Shown here: piece after piece, positions 1 to 8,574 of the stretch
How positions within the stretch are numbered: the first letter of the stretch is position 1
Layout of the letters: each line of letters starts with the position of its first letter
DNA from: Stella humosa
GTDB taxonomy: Bacteria; Pseudomonadota; Alphaproteobacteria; ATCC43930; Allostellaceae
Direction of reading: 5' to 3'
DNA length: 64,000 nucleotides
Assembly: GCF_006738645.1 (NCBI RefSeq)
Contig: NZ_AP019700.1
Location: 3,050,001-3,114,000, forward strand
The notes under the pieces: generated by a model
The model's input: the letters and a program-made list of their open reading frames with translations, nothing else
What the model was told of the DNA's origin: nothing
Database searches by the model: none
Program-made: the position numbers and the translations under genes

Positions 1-612
1 GGCTTCGATATACTCCTTGCGCCGTTCCACCAGCGCCGTGCCGCGGATGGTGCGGGCGTAGTAGGCCCACTGCACCGCCACCAGGGCGATGATGATCTTG
101 TCGATCCCCTGCCCCAGCACCGCCACCAGGATGAGCGCCAGCAGGATCGCGGGGAACGAGAGCTGGAGGTCGACGACGCGCATGATCAGCGTATCGACCC
201 GGCCGCCGAAATAGGCGGCCAGCAGCCCCATGGATGCGCCGAACAGCATCGCCAGCACGCCCGATGCCAGGCCCACGGCCAGGCTGATGCGGATGCCGTA
301 GAGGATGCCGCTCAGCATGTCGCGGCCCTGGTCGTCGGTGCCGAGCCAGAAGACGGTGCCGTCGGCGCCGGCCTCGCCCGGCTCCAGCCGGCCGTCCATG
401 ATGTCGAGCTGCGTCAGGTCGTAGGGGTTCTGCGGCGAGATCAGCGGCGCCAGCAGGGCCAGCAGCACGATGATGATGCAGCCGACGAGCCCGGCCACGG
501 CCACCTTGTTCTCGCGGAACTCGATCCAGAATTGCCGCAGCGGCGAGATGACCACCGGGACAGGGTCGACGGCCGTCGCGGCCGCGATGCGGTCGGGCGT
601 GGTGACGGTCAC
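1..612 (-). CDS. Dipeptide/oligopeptide ABC importer permease, DppC type (3' end missing)
   Basis: Inner-membrane permease partner of the DppB-type protein encoded just upstream. The reading frame is open to the left edge, so only about 204 N-terminal codons are present. I see a hydrophobic first membrane segment near residues 35-58, then the motif LGTDDQGRDMLS, which is diagnostic of DppC/OppC proteins, and further membrane segments. The start is a GTG at 610-612 that shares bases with the upstream stop codon (609-611), a GTGA overlap typical of translationally coupled permease pairs. Family membership is clear; the transported substrate is not known. Confidence 0.9.
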   Translation of the reverse strand, partial: MTVTTPDRIAAATAVDPVPVVISPLRQFWIEFRENKVAVAGLVGCIIIVLLALLAPLISPQNPYDLTQLDIMDGRLEPGEAGADGTVFWLGTDDQGRDMLSGILYGIRISLAVGLASGVLAMLFGASMGLLAAYFGGRVDTLIMRVVDLQLSFPAILLALILVAVLGQGIDKIIIALVAVQWAYYARTIRGTALVERRKEYIEA

Positions 613-1586
613 GACTTCATCTCCTTGAGCCGGACCCGCGGGTCGAGCACCGAATAGAGGATATCGACCACGAGGTTGATGAAGATGAACATGGAGACGG
701 TGATCAGCAGGTAGGCGACGATCACCGGCCGGTCGAGCTGGTTGATCGAATCGATGATCAGCTTGCCCATGCCGGGCCAGGAGAAGATCGTCTCCGTCAC
801 CACCGCGAAGGCGATGACCGAGCCCAGCTCGAGGCCGAGGATGGTGACGACCGGGATCATGATGTTCTTCAGCACATGGACGAACACCACCCGCCGGGTC
901 GACAGCCCCTTGGCCCGCGCGAACTTGACGTAGTCCATCAAGAGGTTTTCGCGCATGCCGGCCCGCGTCAGGCGTATCACCAGCGCCATCTTGAAGAGCG
1001 CCAGGTTGAAGGCCGGCAGCAGCAGGTGCTGCCAGCCATTGAGCGTGAAGATGCTGAGGCGCAGGCCGAAGATTTCCACCGTCTCGCCGCGGCCGGTAGA
1101 AGGCAGCCAGCCAAGATGGACGGCAAACACCATGATGAGCATCAGCCCGACCCAGAAGGTCGGCAGGCTGAAGCCCAGGATGGAGCCGGCCATGATCGTG
1201 CGGCCGGCGAAGGATTCCGGCCGCCAGCCGGCCCACATGCCGAGCGGGATGCCGACGACAATGGAGATGCCCATGGCGGCGACCGCCAGTTCCAGGGTCG
1301 CCGGCATCCGCTCCATGATGAGTTGAAGGGCCGGCGTGGCGAAGGCGAACGACCGGCCGAGGTCGCCCGCCACCGCCTTCTGCAGGAAGACGAGATACTG
1401 CTCCCACAGGGGCAGGTCGAGGCCGAGCGCGCGGATCGCGCGCTCGCGCTCCATCTGGTCGGCCTCCGGGCTGATCAGGATGTCGATCGGATTGCCGATC
1501 GCATAGACGCCGACGAAAACGATCAGCGACATCACGAACAGCACGACGACCGCCTGCATCAGGCGGCGGATCAGGAATACGGTCAT
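609..1586 (-). CDS. Dipeptide/oligopeptide ABC importer permease, DppB type
   Basis: Integral membrane permease of a peptide-type ABC importer, 325 residues, the usual family length. It begins with a membrane anchor (residues about 9-30), followed by the periplasmic loop and the BPD_transp_1 domain. The cytoplasmic EAA loop is visible around FARAKGLSTRR, and the protein ends with the family-typical SVLDPRVRLKE. It lies 74 bases downstream of the solute-binding protein gene and overlaps the next permease, giving the order binding protein, DppB, DppC. The ATPases of this system are not in the window on this side; they may lie further left. Confidence 0.93.
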   Translation of the reverse strand: MTVFLIRRLMQAVVVLFVMSLIVFVGVYAIGNPIDILISPEADQMERERAIRALGLDLPLWEQYLVFLQKAVAGDLGRSFAFATPALQLIMERMPATLELAVAAMGISIVVGIPLGMWAGWRPESFAGRTIMAGSILGFSLPTFWVGLMLIMVFAVHLGWLPSTGRGETVEIFGLRLSIFTLNGWQHLLLPAFNLALFKMALVIRLTRAGMRENLLMDYVKFARAKGLSTRRVVFVHVLKNIMIPVVTILGLELGSVIAFAVVTETIFSWPGMGKLIIDSINQLDRPVIVAYLLITVSMFIFINLVVDILYSVLDPRVRLKEMKS

Positions 1587-1660
1587 CAGAATACCACCGG
1601 TACGGCGGCGGCCGGCATCGACGTCGCCGCCGATGCCGGTCCAGGGACTCTAGCGGACGC

Positions 1661-3229
1661 TCAGCGCTTGGCCTTGACGCCCGTCGCCAGGGTCGATTCG
1701 TCCGTGCGCGGCTCGTAGGTGAAGCCCGCCCGCGTCGCCCAGTTGTTGATGTTGTAGTGCAGCGGGATGATGGCCACGTCGAGGATGGCGGTCTCGGTCG
1801 CCTGCTGCAGCAGCTTCTCGCGCGCGGCGTCGTCCACGGTCTGCAGGGCCTGGCCCAGCAGTTCGTCGACGCGCGGATTGCTGTAGCGGCCGCGGTTGGA
1901 CGGGCCGTTGCCCTTCTTCGGGTCGTAGGTGGCGATGAAGGAGCGCAGCGGCGACGACACCTCGCCCGTGCCCGAGCCCCAGCCCCACAGCATCATGCTG
2001 AACTCGAGCTTGGTCGCGCGCGGCGAGTATGTAGCGAAGGGGATCGCCTCGACCTTGGTCTGGATGCCGATGCGGCTGAACATCTGGGCGACTGCCTGGG
2101 TGATCTTCTCGTCGTTCAGGTAGCGGTCGTTCGGCGAGTGGATCGTCAGCGCGAAGCCGTCCTTGTAGCCGGCCTCGGCCATCAGCTTGCGGGCGCCGTC
2201 GGCGTCGAACTTCTCGACCTTCAGGGTCTTGCTGGTGCCGAAGAAGCCGTCCGGCAGGAACTGGGCGGCGGCGATCGCCTGGCCTTCCATCACGCGGTCG
2301 ACGATGGCGGGGCGATTGATCGCCATCGACATCGCCTTGCGCACCCGCACGTCCTTCAGCGGGTTCTTCTCAAGCGGCTTGCCGTCCTTGGCCGTGACGA
2401 ACGGCGTCTGGTCGCGGTTGGTGTCCATCGACAGGTAGATGACGCGATTGGACACGACGCTGGAGACGTTGACGTTCTTGTCCTTCTTCAGGCGCGCGAA
2501 GTCCGCCGTCGGCACCTGGTCGATGATCTGCACGTCGCCCGAGAGCAGGGCGGCGACGCGGGCGGCAGAGTTGGTGATCTGCTTGATCGTCACCTTCTCC
2601 CAGTCGGGCTTCGGACCCCAGAAGCCGTCGAAGCGCGCGAGCTCGATCCGGTCGCCACGGGCGAACTGGGCATACTTGAAGGGGCCTGTGCCGATGGCCG
2701 CCTTGCCCGAGTTGAAGTCCTCGGTCGGCGCGCGCTCGAACTGGTCGGAGATGATGGCGAAGCCGGCCATGAAGGTCGGCATCAGCGGGAACGGCGTGGC
2801 GGTCTTGAGCTGGACCGTGTGCGCGTCGATCACCTTGGTCTCGATGATCTGGCCGGTGAAGATCGAGAAGGAGGACGGGCTGTTCGGAACCCACGGCACG
2901 CGGCTTAGCGTCGCCACCACGTCCTTGGCGTCGAAGTCGGACCCGTCATGGAACTTCACCCCCTTGCGGAGCTTGAATTCCCACGTCGTGTCGTCGATCG
3001 CCTTCCAGGATTCGGCGAGGTCCGGCACCAGCTTCTGCTTGGCGTCCTGGTCGACCAGGCGGCCGAAGATGTGGCGCGTCACCATGTTGTTGGTGGCGAC
3101 GTTGTGATAGTGCGGATCGAGCGCCGAAACGGCACCCCCCAGGCCGATCGTCAGGTCGGCGGCACTGGCCGAGCCGGCCGAGAACGCCGTGAAGGCAGCC
3201 AGCAGCATCCCGCGGGCGAAGATCGTCAT
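1661..3229 (-). CDS. Extracellular solute-binding protein family 5 (peptide ABC importer)
   Basis: Periplasmic substrate-binding component, 522 residues, with a cleavable signal peptide ending near residue 23 (AGSASA). The SBP_bac_5 fold is recognisable from SALDPHYHN near the N-terminus, LRKGVKFHDGS, and FNYRL-like central segments such as RKAMSMAINRPAIVD. It is first in a minus-strand operon with the two permease genes. Family 5 proteins bind peptides, nickel, opines or sugars, so the ligand cannot be read from sequence. The 222-base upstream gap to the divergent M20 gene contains inverted repeats; one (CCCGCC/GGCGGG, 3252-3270) falls in this gene's own leader. Confidence 0.93.
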   Translation of the reverse strand: MTIFARGMLLAAFTAFSAGSASAADLTIGLGGAVSALDPHYHNVATNNMVTRHIFGRLVDQDAKQKLVPDLAESWKAIDDTTWEFKLRKGVKFHDGSDFDAKDVVATLSRVPWVPNSPSSFSIFTGQIIETKVIDAHTVQLKTATPFPLMPTFMAGFAIISDQFERAPTEDFNSGKAAIGTGPFKYAQFARGDRIELARFDGFWGPKPDWEKVTIKQITNSAARVAALLSGDVQIIDQVPTADFARLKKDKNVNVSSVVSNRVIYLSMDTNRDQTPFVTAKDGKPLEKNPLKDVRVRKAMSMAINRPAIVDRVMEGQAIAAAQFLPDGFFGTSKTLKVEKFDADGARKLMAEAGYKDGFALTIHSPNDRYLNDEKITQAVAQMFSRIGIQTKVEAIPFATYSPRATKLEFSMMLWGWGSGTGEVSSPLRSFIATYDPKKGNGPSNRGRYSNPRVDELLGQALQTVDDAAREKLLQQATETAILDVAIIPLHYNINNWATRAGFTYEPRTDESTLATGVKAKR

Positions 3230-3295
3230 CCCCTAGTCTCCCCTTATTGATCCCGCCTCGTGAGGGCGGGCAGATCATGGGGCACCATCGCCCAA

Positions 3296-3350
3296 ATTCA
3301 GCCCGGAGGCAACGAACGCGGGTATGCCCGGGCTGAATCCACAGATTCAG
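3296..3350. promoter_or_regulatory. Nested, mutually exclusive inverted repeats in a divergent intergenic region
   Basis: ATTCAGCCCGG (3296-3306) is perfectly complementary to CCGGGCTGAAT (3328-3338), and the same right arm extended to CTGAATC (3333-3339) is also perfectly complementary to GATTCAG (3344-3350) across a 4-base loop. The middle element can therefore pair with only one partner at a time. It sits between the divergent peptide-importer and M20 genes. It may be a leader switch or a regulator-binding cluster; no T-run follows, so a simple terminator is unlikely. Confidence 0.5.
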
Positions 3351-3451
3351 GACAGAAATCCTGCCAGATCGTCGCGGACGGTTGGCACCCGGCGACTGCG
3401 TCCGCCATAGTGGGCCGGTAGCCCGACTGCCTTCCGCCAGGTGAAACCGTC

Positions 3452-4615
3452 GTGACCCAGCCCTCCGCCGCCAGCCTTGCCATGATCGAACGGCTGATCG
3501 CCTTCGACACCACGAGCCGCAACTCCAACCTCGAGCTGATCCGCTGGATCGAGGCCTACCTGGCCGGCCACGGCATCGCCTCGGAGCTGTTCTTCGACGA
3601 CGAGGGGCGCAAGGCCAACCTGTTCGCCACCATCGGCCCGGCCGACCGCGGCGGCGTCATGCTGTCGGGCCACACCGACGTGGTGCCGATCGACGGCCAG
3701 GAATGGTCGACCGAGCCGTTCACCGTGGTGATGAAGGACGGCCGGCTTTATGGCCGCGGCACCACCGACATGAAGAGCTTCGTCTCGGTCGTGCTGGCGA
3801 TGGTGCCGCGCTTCGTGGCTGCCCCCCTGAAGACCCCGATCCACCTCGCCTTCTCGTTCGACGAGGAGGTCGGCTGCCTGGGCGTGCGCAAGATGATCGC
3901 CGGCCTGGCCGATCGCCCGGTGCGGCCCGCCGCCTGCATCGTCGGCGAGCCCACGGAAATGCAGGTGATCGTCGGCCACAAGGGCAAGCTCAGCTATCGC
4001 TGCCATGTCCGCGGCTTCGAGTGCCACTCGTCGATCTGCCATACCGGCGTGAACGCGGTGGAAGCCGCGGCCGAGGTCATCGCCTACCTCAAGGGAATGG
4101 TCCGCCGGCTGCGCGACCACGGCCCCCACGACCCGGCGTTCGACCCGCCCTACACCACCGTCCATACCGGCGTGATCCAGGGCGGCACGGCGCTCAACAT
4201 CGTGCCCAAGGACTGCTGGTTCGACTTCGAGTTCCGCTACCTGCCCGGCACCGACCCGCACGCCCTGCTGGCCGAGGTGCAAAAATACGCCGAGGAGAAG
4301 CTGCTGCCCGAGATGCGGGCGGTGCAGCCCGACACCGGCTTCACCTGGACGCAGCAGTCGGAGTTTCCCGGCCTCGGCACGGCCGACGACGCGCCGGTGG
4401 CCGAGATGGCCCGCGCGCTGTCCGGCGCCAACCGGTCCGGCAAGGTCGCCTTCGGGACCGAGGCCGGCCTGTTCGAGGCGGCCGGCATCCCGACCGTGGT
4501 CTGCGGCCCCGGCAGCATCGAGCAGGCGCACAAGCCCGACGAGTTCATCGCCATCGACCAGGTGGCGGCGTGCGAGGCGTTCCTGGAGCGCCTGACCGAC
4601 CGCCTCTCGGCCTGA
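3452..4615 (+). CDS. argE: Acetylornithine deacetylase-like M20 metallopeptidase
   Basis: Cytoplasmic zinc amidohydrolase of 387 residues that removes an N-acyl group from an amino acid; closest in pattern to ArgE (N-acetylornithine to ornithine). Visible metal ligands and catalytic residues: SGHTDVVP (His74, Asp76), GRGTTDMK (Asp106), FDEEVG (Glu138-Glu139) and a C-terminal QAHKPDE histidine. The start is a GTG at 3452. It is followed 61 bases later by an AstE-like zinc deacylase, so the pair probably acts on acylated amino acids or acyl-glutamate/aspartate compounds rather than in arginine biosynthesis. The exact substrate is inferred. Confidence 0.87.
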   Translation: MTQPSAASLAMIERLIAFDTTSRNSNLELIRWIEAYLAGHGIASELFFDDEGRKANLFATIGPADRGGVMLSGHTDVVPIDGQEWSTEPFTVVMKDGRLYGRGTTDMKSFVSVVLAMVPRFVAAPLKTPIHLAFSFDEEVGCLGVRKMIAGLADRPVRPAACIVGEPTEMQVIVGHKGKLSYRCHVRGFECHSSICHTGVNAVEAAAEVIAYLKGMVRRLRDHGPHDPAFDPPYTTVHTGVIQGGTALNIVPKDCWFDFEFRYLPGTDPHALLAEVQKYAEEKLLPEMRAVQPDTGFTWTQQSEFPGLGTADDAPVAEMARALSGANRSGKVAFGTEAGLFEAAGIPTVVCGPGSIEQAHKPDEFIAIDQVAACEAFLERLTDRLSA

Positions 4616-4676
4616 CCGCCAACTGCCTGACCGCCACCACCCGACCATCGCCAGCACATCCACGGGAATAGCCGAC

Positions 4677-5633
4677 ATGTCCTCCGCCGAAGAATACCCC
4701 ATCGAGATCCAGCCCGTGGACATCGCGCCCTATCGGCAGGGCAACACTGGCATCGACTATGCCTGGACCTTCGACAGCGGCCGGCCCGGCCCCCACGTCA
4801 TGGTCAATGCGGTGATCCACGGCAACGAGCTGTGCGGGGCGGTCGCCGTCGACTTCCTGTTCCGGCACAAGGTGCGGCCCAAGGCCGGCAAGCTGTCGCT
4901 GGTGTTCTGCAACGTCGCCGCCTACCTGTCGTTCGACCCGGCGCGGCCTTCGGCCTCGCGCTATGTCGACGAGGACATGAACCGGGTATGGACGCCGGCC
5001 GTGCTGGACGGCCCGCGCCAGAGCGTGGAGCTGACGCGCGCGCGCCAGTTGCGGCCGCTGATCGACACCGTCGACCAGCTTCTCGACATCCATTCGATGC
5101 AGCACGCCACCGCCGCCCTGTCGCTGGCCGGTCTGACCTCCCAGGGGCTGGCGCTGGCGAAGGCCATCGCGGTGCCCGAGCTGGTGGTGTGCGACGAGGG
5201 CCACAAGGCCGGCAAGCGCCTGCGCGACTATGGCGATTTCGGCATCGAGGGGCATGACCGGGCAGCATTGCTGGTCGAGTGCGGCCAGCATTGGGAGCGC
5301 TCTTCGGCGGATGTCGCCATGGCCTCGACCCTGCGCTTCCTGCGTCTCTACGACATCGTCGACGACGATTTCCTGGCCCGGCACCTGCCGGCCGCGGCCC
5401 CGCCGCCGCAGCAGATCGTCGAGGTGACCGAGGCGGTCACCATCGAGACCGAGGATTTCGCCTTCGTCGAGCCCTTCATCGGGCTGGAGGTGATCGAGAA
5501 GGCCGGCATGCCGATCGGTCGCGACGGCACGCGCGAGATCGTCGCCCCCTATGATCGCTGCATCCTCATCATGCCGTCGCGCCGCCTGACGAAGGGCAAT
5601 ACTGCCGTCCGCCTCGGCCGCTTCGTCGGCTGA
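4677..5633 (+). CDS. Succinylglutamate desuccinylase/aspartoacylase family zinc hydrolase
   Basis: Zinc carboxypeptidase-like deacylase, 318 residues, of the AstE/AspA family. Metal site: HGNELCG (His48 and Glu51) and DIHS (His139). The segment RYVDEDMNRVW is the substrate-binding signature of the family. Such enzymes release an acyl group from N-acyl amino acids such as N-acetylaspartate or succinylglutamate. It lies between the ArgE-like gene and a membrane protein gene in one plus-strand run, with only 8 bases to the next gene. The true acyl donor is not visible. Confidence 0.85.
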   Translation: MSSAEEYPIEIQPVDIAPYRQGNTGIDYAWTFDSGRPGPHVMVNAVIHGNELCGAVAVDFLFRHKVRPKAGKLSLVFCNVAAYLSFDPARPSASRYVDEDMNRVWTPAVLDGPRQSVELTRARQLRPLIDTVDQLLDIHSMQHATAALSLAGLTSQGLALAKAIAVPELVVCDEGHKAGKRLRDYGDFGIEGHDRAALLVECGQHWERSSADVAMASTLRFLRLYDIVDDDFLARHLPAAAPPPQQIVEVTEAVTIETEDFAFVEPFIGLEVIEKAGMPIGRDGTREIVAPYDRCILIMPSRRLTKGNTAVRLGRFVG

Positions 5634-5641
5634 GGCGGACG

Positions 5642-6745
5642 ATGGCGGCCAAGCCAGCCCGGCACCGGCCGCCCTCGCCGCCCTTCGCCGACATCGTCCG
5701 GGCGCTGGCGATCGGTGCTGCGGGCGGCACGGCCTTCTGGCTGCTGAACATGCCCCTGCCTTGGATGCTCGGGGCGATGGCGGCCTGCATCACGGCATCG
5801 GTGGCCGGGGTCAAGGTCGGGCTGCCGCGCTGGCTCAGGTCCGGCATGATCGTCGTGCTGGGGGTGATGCTCGGCAGCTCGTTCACGCCGGCCCTGTTCG
5901 ACAACATCTCGCGCTGGACGCTGACGCTGGCCGGGCTGATCTTCTATGTGACGATCGCCGGTGGGCTGACCTACATCTATTTCCGCAGGGTGGCAGGCTA
6001 CGGACCCATAACCTCGTTCTTCACCGCCATGCCGGGCGGGTTGAACGAGATGGTGATGGTGGGCGGCGCCATGGGTGGCGACCCGCGCATCATCGGGCTG
6101 ACGCATGGCTGCCGGGTCATGCTGGTCGTCTTCATCCTGGTCTTCGGCTTCCGCTATCTCGGCGGTTACCATCCGGCCGGGTCGGCCGGCGCCGGGCACA
6201 GCATCCTGCATTTCCCGCTGGTGGACTTCGCCATCCTGACCGCCTCGGGGATCGTCGGCGCGGCCGGTGCCATCGCGCTGCGCTTCCCCGCGGCCCCGCT
6301 GCTGGGCGCCATGCTGGTCAGTGGTGCCGTCCATCTGAGCGGCATCACCGACAGCCGGCCGCCATCCGAGCTGGTGGCCATCGCCCAGATTGCCATCGGC
6401 AGCGCGGTCGGCTCGCGCTTCGCCGGCGTCAAGCTGACGACGATCGGCGTGACGGCGTTGCATGCCGCGGCCGCCACCGTCATCACGCTGGGTGCCGCCT
6501 TCATCGCCGCCGCCGGGCTGAACAAGGTGACCGGCATCGACATCCGCGGGCTGCTGCTGGCCTACGCCCCCGGCGGGCTGCCGGAAATGAGCCTGGTGGC
6601 CCTGGCCATGGGCATCGACGCCGCCTTCGTCGCCACCCACCACATCGCCCGCGTGCTGATGATCGTAGCCGTAGCCCCGCCCTTCTTCCGCGCGATCGGC
6701 GGCCGCCGCAAGCTGCAGTCCGAGCGGCCGCCGGACGAGGACTAG
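5642..6745 (+). CDS. AbrB-type integral membrane protein (AbrB duplication family)
   Basis: Polytopic membrane protein of 367 residues made of two similar halves, each with about five membrane segments; glycine-rich repeats such as FTAMPGGLNEMVM (first half) and YAPGGLPEMSLVA (second half) are the hallmark of the AbrB duplication family. The family is often misnamed as a regulator or ammonia monooxygenase; it has neither a DNA-binding domain nor a metal site here. A transporter role for the product or substrate of the two upstream deacylases is plausible from the operon. Its stop codon lies in the palindrome CTAG (6742-6745), which also gives the stop of the convergent next gene. Confidence 0.85.
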   Translation: MAAKPARHRPPSPPFADIVRALAIGAAGGTAFWLLNMPLPWMLGAMAACITASVAGVKVGLPRWLRSGMIVVLGVMLGSSFTPALFDNISRWTLTLAGLIFYVTIAGGLTYIYFRRVAGYGPITSFFTAMPGGLNEMVMVGGAMGGDPRIIGLTHGCRVMLVVFILVFGFRYLGGYHPAGSAGAGHSILHFPLVDFAILTASGIVGAAGAIALRFPAAPLLGAMLVSGAVHLSGITDSRPPSELVAIAQIAIGSAVGSRFAGVKLTTIGVTALHAAAATVITLGAAFIAAAGLNKVTGIDIRGLLLAYAPGGLPEMSLVALAMGIDAAFVATHHIARVLMIVAVAPPFFRAIGGRRKLQSERPPDED

Positions 6746-7755
6746 CCGACCAGGAAGCCCGCCCCCACGGGATCTTTGCGGTCGATGGTCCAGCGCGCGG
6801 TGCCGAGAAGCCCGGCCGTGCCTTTCACCGTTGGGCGGACGGCGCGCGTGCCGTTGAGGGTGGTCTCGCCAATCAGGCACCCCTCGAAGGTGCCGCTGCC
6901 CAGCAGGCCCTCGGAGCGGATCGGCTGGTTCAGCTTCATCAGCCCGCGGGCCTCGAACATCGCCATCATGGCGCTGGTGCCGGTTCCACCCGGCGAGCGG
7001 TCGAGTTGGCCCGCGGAGAAGACGTGGACGTTTTTGTAGAACGCGCCCTCAATCGTGGGCTCGTGCCAGAAGGTCACGAAGTTGAAGTTGTTGATATGGG
7101 CCGATGCCGGATGCTGGATCGTCACCTTCTGGCGCAGTTGCTCGCGCGCGATGACGCCGAGGCGCGACAGTTCCGCCCCGTTCTCGGGCGCCACGCGCAG
7201 CGACGTGCCCCTCAGGTCGATGATGCCGAAATAGTTGCCGCCCCAGGCGATGTCGGCCTTGAGCTGGCCGACGCCCGGCAGTTCAAACGAGACGTCCTGG
7301 GCCGCGACGTAGGCCGGGACGTTCTCGAATCGCGTCCACAGCACCTCGGGGCCGTCGTTGGCGACTTCCGCCGTGACCGGGCCGGCCGTGGTCTCGAAGT
7401 GGATGACGGTCCGCCCGCCGTCGCCGCAGCGCACCAGGCCGAGCGCCACCATCGCCATGCCGACCGCGATCGTTCCGTGCCCGCACATGTGGGAATACTG
7501 CGTGCCGTCGATATAGATCAGCCCCGCATCGAACTCCGGGCTCGACGGCGGCGTCAGGAAGACGCCGAACATGTCCTTGTGGCCGCGCGGCTCGCGCATC
7601 AGCGCGCAGCGCAGCCAGTCGTAGTTCTCCTCCAGGAAGCGGCGCTTGCCGAGGATGTCCAGCCCGGCCGGATAGGGGATCCCGCTGTGGATGATGCAGA
7701 GCGGCTCGCCCTCGGTATGCGTGTAGATGACATCGAAGACATCCTGCTGGCGCAT
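6742..7755 (-). CDS. Proline racemase/hydroxyproline epimerase family protein with atypical active site
   Basis: PLP-independent PrdF-fold protein of 337 residues, normal length. The first catalytic cysteine is present in HMCGHGT (Cys91). At the second catalytic position the family has DRSPCGTG (racemase or epimerase) or a threonine (trans-3-hydroxyproline dehydratase); here the sequence is DRSPGGTG, so Gly256 replaces the second acid/base. Loss of this group should prevent a two-base racemisation. A one-base elimination, a different substrate or loss of activity are possible. It is the last gene of a polyamine-type ABC operon with a divergent GlxA-type regulator, a setting typical of hydroxyproline or betaine use. 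A ribosome-binding site AAGGA precedes the ATG by 8 bases. Confidence 0.88.
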   Translation of the reverse strand: MRQQDVFDVIYTHTEGEPLCIIHSGIPYPAGLDILGKRRFLEENYDWLRCALMREPRGHKDMFGVFLTPPSSPEFDAGLIYIDGTQYSHMCGHGTIAVGMAMVALGLVRCGDGGRTVIHFETTAGPVTAEVANDGPEVLWTRFENVPAYVAAQDVSFELPGVGQLKADIAWGGNYFGIIDLRGTSLRVAPENGAELSRLGVIAREQLRQKVTIQHPASAHINNFNFVTFWHEPTIEGAFYKNVHVFSAGQLDRSPGGTGTSAMMAMFEARGLMKLNQPIRSEGLLGSGTFEGCLIGETTLNGTRAVRPTVKGTAGLLGTARWTIDRKDPVGAGFLVG

Positions 7756-7785
7756 GATCGTTGGTTCCTTGACGTGGCCCGGGGT

Positions 7786-8571
7786 TCAGCGGCGCTCGGA
7801 CAGGACGTCGAGGCCGACGGTAAGGTCGAGAACGACGATGACGACCGCCGCCACCAGAATGGTGATTGAGGAGACCGCGGCGATGGTGGGGTCGATCGTG
7901 TACTGGACGTAGTTGAAGAGCTTGACCGGGATCGTCGTCAGCTGGGCCGTCGTGTTGAAGATGCTGAGCTCGACATTGATCCAGGACGAGATGAAGGCGA
8001 AGATTCCGCCGCTGACGATGCCGCTGCGGATCTGCGGCAGCGTGACCAGGAAGAAGGTCGCCAGCGGTCCCGCGCCGAGATCGGCCGAGGCTTCCTCCAG
8101 GCTGCGCTGCTCGTCGGTAAGCTGCGGCAGCACGGCCCGCAGCACGAAGGGCATGATGATGACGACATGGCCGACGAGCAGGGCCGCGAAGCTCCGCGTC
8201 AGCCCGATCGCCGTGCCGTACTGCAGCAATGCCGCCCCCAGGACGACATGGGGCAGGATCAGCGGCGACATCAGGACCGCCGACAGCGTATCCCTGCCCG
8301 GAAAGGCGAAGCGGGCGATCGCCAGGGCGGCCGGCACGGCCAGCAGGATCGCCAGCAGCGTCGCCGCCGTCGCCAGCATGGTGCTGGTGGCGAACGCGGC
8401 CACATAGGTCGGATCGCCCAGCATCCGGCCGTACCAGGAGAGCGTCAGCCCCTGCGGCGGAAAGGCGAGAAAACTGGTGGCCGTCAGCGACGCGCCGATC
8501 AGCACGACCAGGGGCAGCAGCAGGTAGGCCAGTGCGGCATAGGAGACGACGCGGATCGCCAGCGTGACCAT
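7786..8571 (-). CDS. ABC importer permease, PotC type
   Basis: Second permease of a polyamine/opine-type ABC importer, 261 residues with about six membrane segments. The EAA loop is visible as LEEASADLGAGPLATFF, followed by the conserved LPQIRSGI. The start ATG (8569-8571) follows the stop of the PotB-type gene by 3 bases. Substrates of this subfamily include polyamines, amino acids and quaternary amines; coupling to a proline-racemase-family enzyme suggests a proline-like or hydroxyproline-like ligand (inference). Confidence 0.92.
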   Translation of the reverse strand: MVTLAIRVVSYAALAYLLLPLVVLIGASLTATSFLAFPPQGLTLSWYGRMLGDPTYVAAFATSTMLATAATLLAILLAVPAALAIARFAFPGRDTLSAVLMSPLILPHVVLGAALLQYGTAIGLTRSFAALLVGHVVIIMPFVLRAVLPQLTDEQRSLEEASADLGAGPLATFFLVTLPQIRSGIVSGGIFAFISSWINVELSIFNTTAQLTTIPVKLFNYVQYTIDPTIAAVSSITILVAAVVIVVLDLTVGLDVLSERR

Positions 8572-8574
8572 CCC

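Noticed and set aside
5642-6745. AbrB-type gene considered as a transcription regulator.
   Set aside because: It encodes only membrane helices with no swapped-hairpin DNA-binding domain; the name is historical for a different family.
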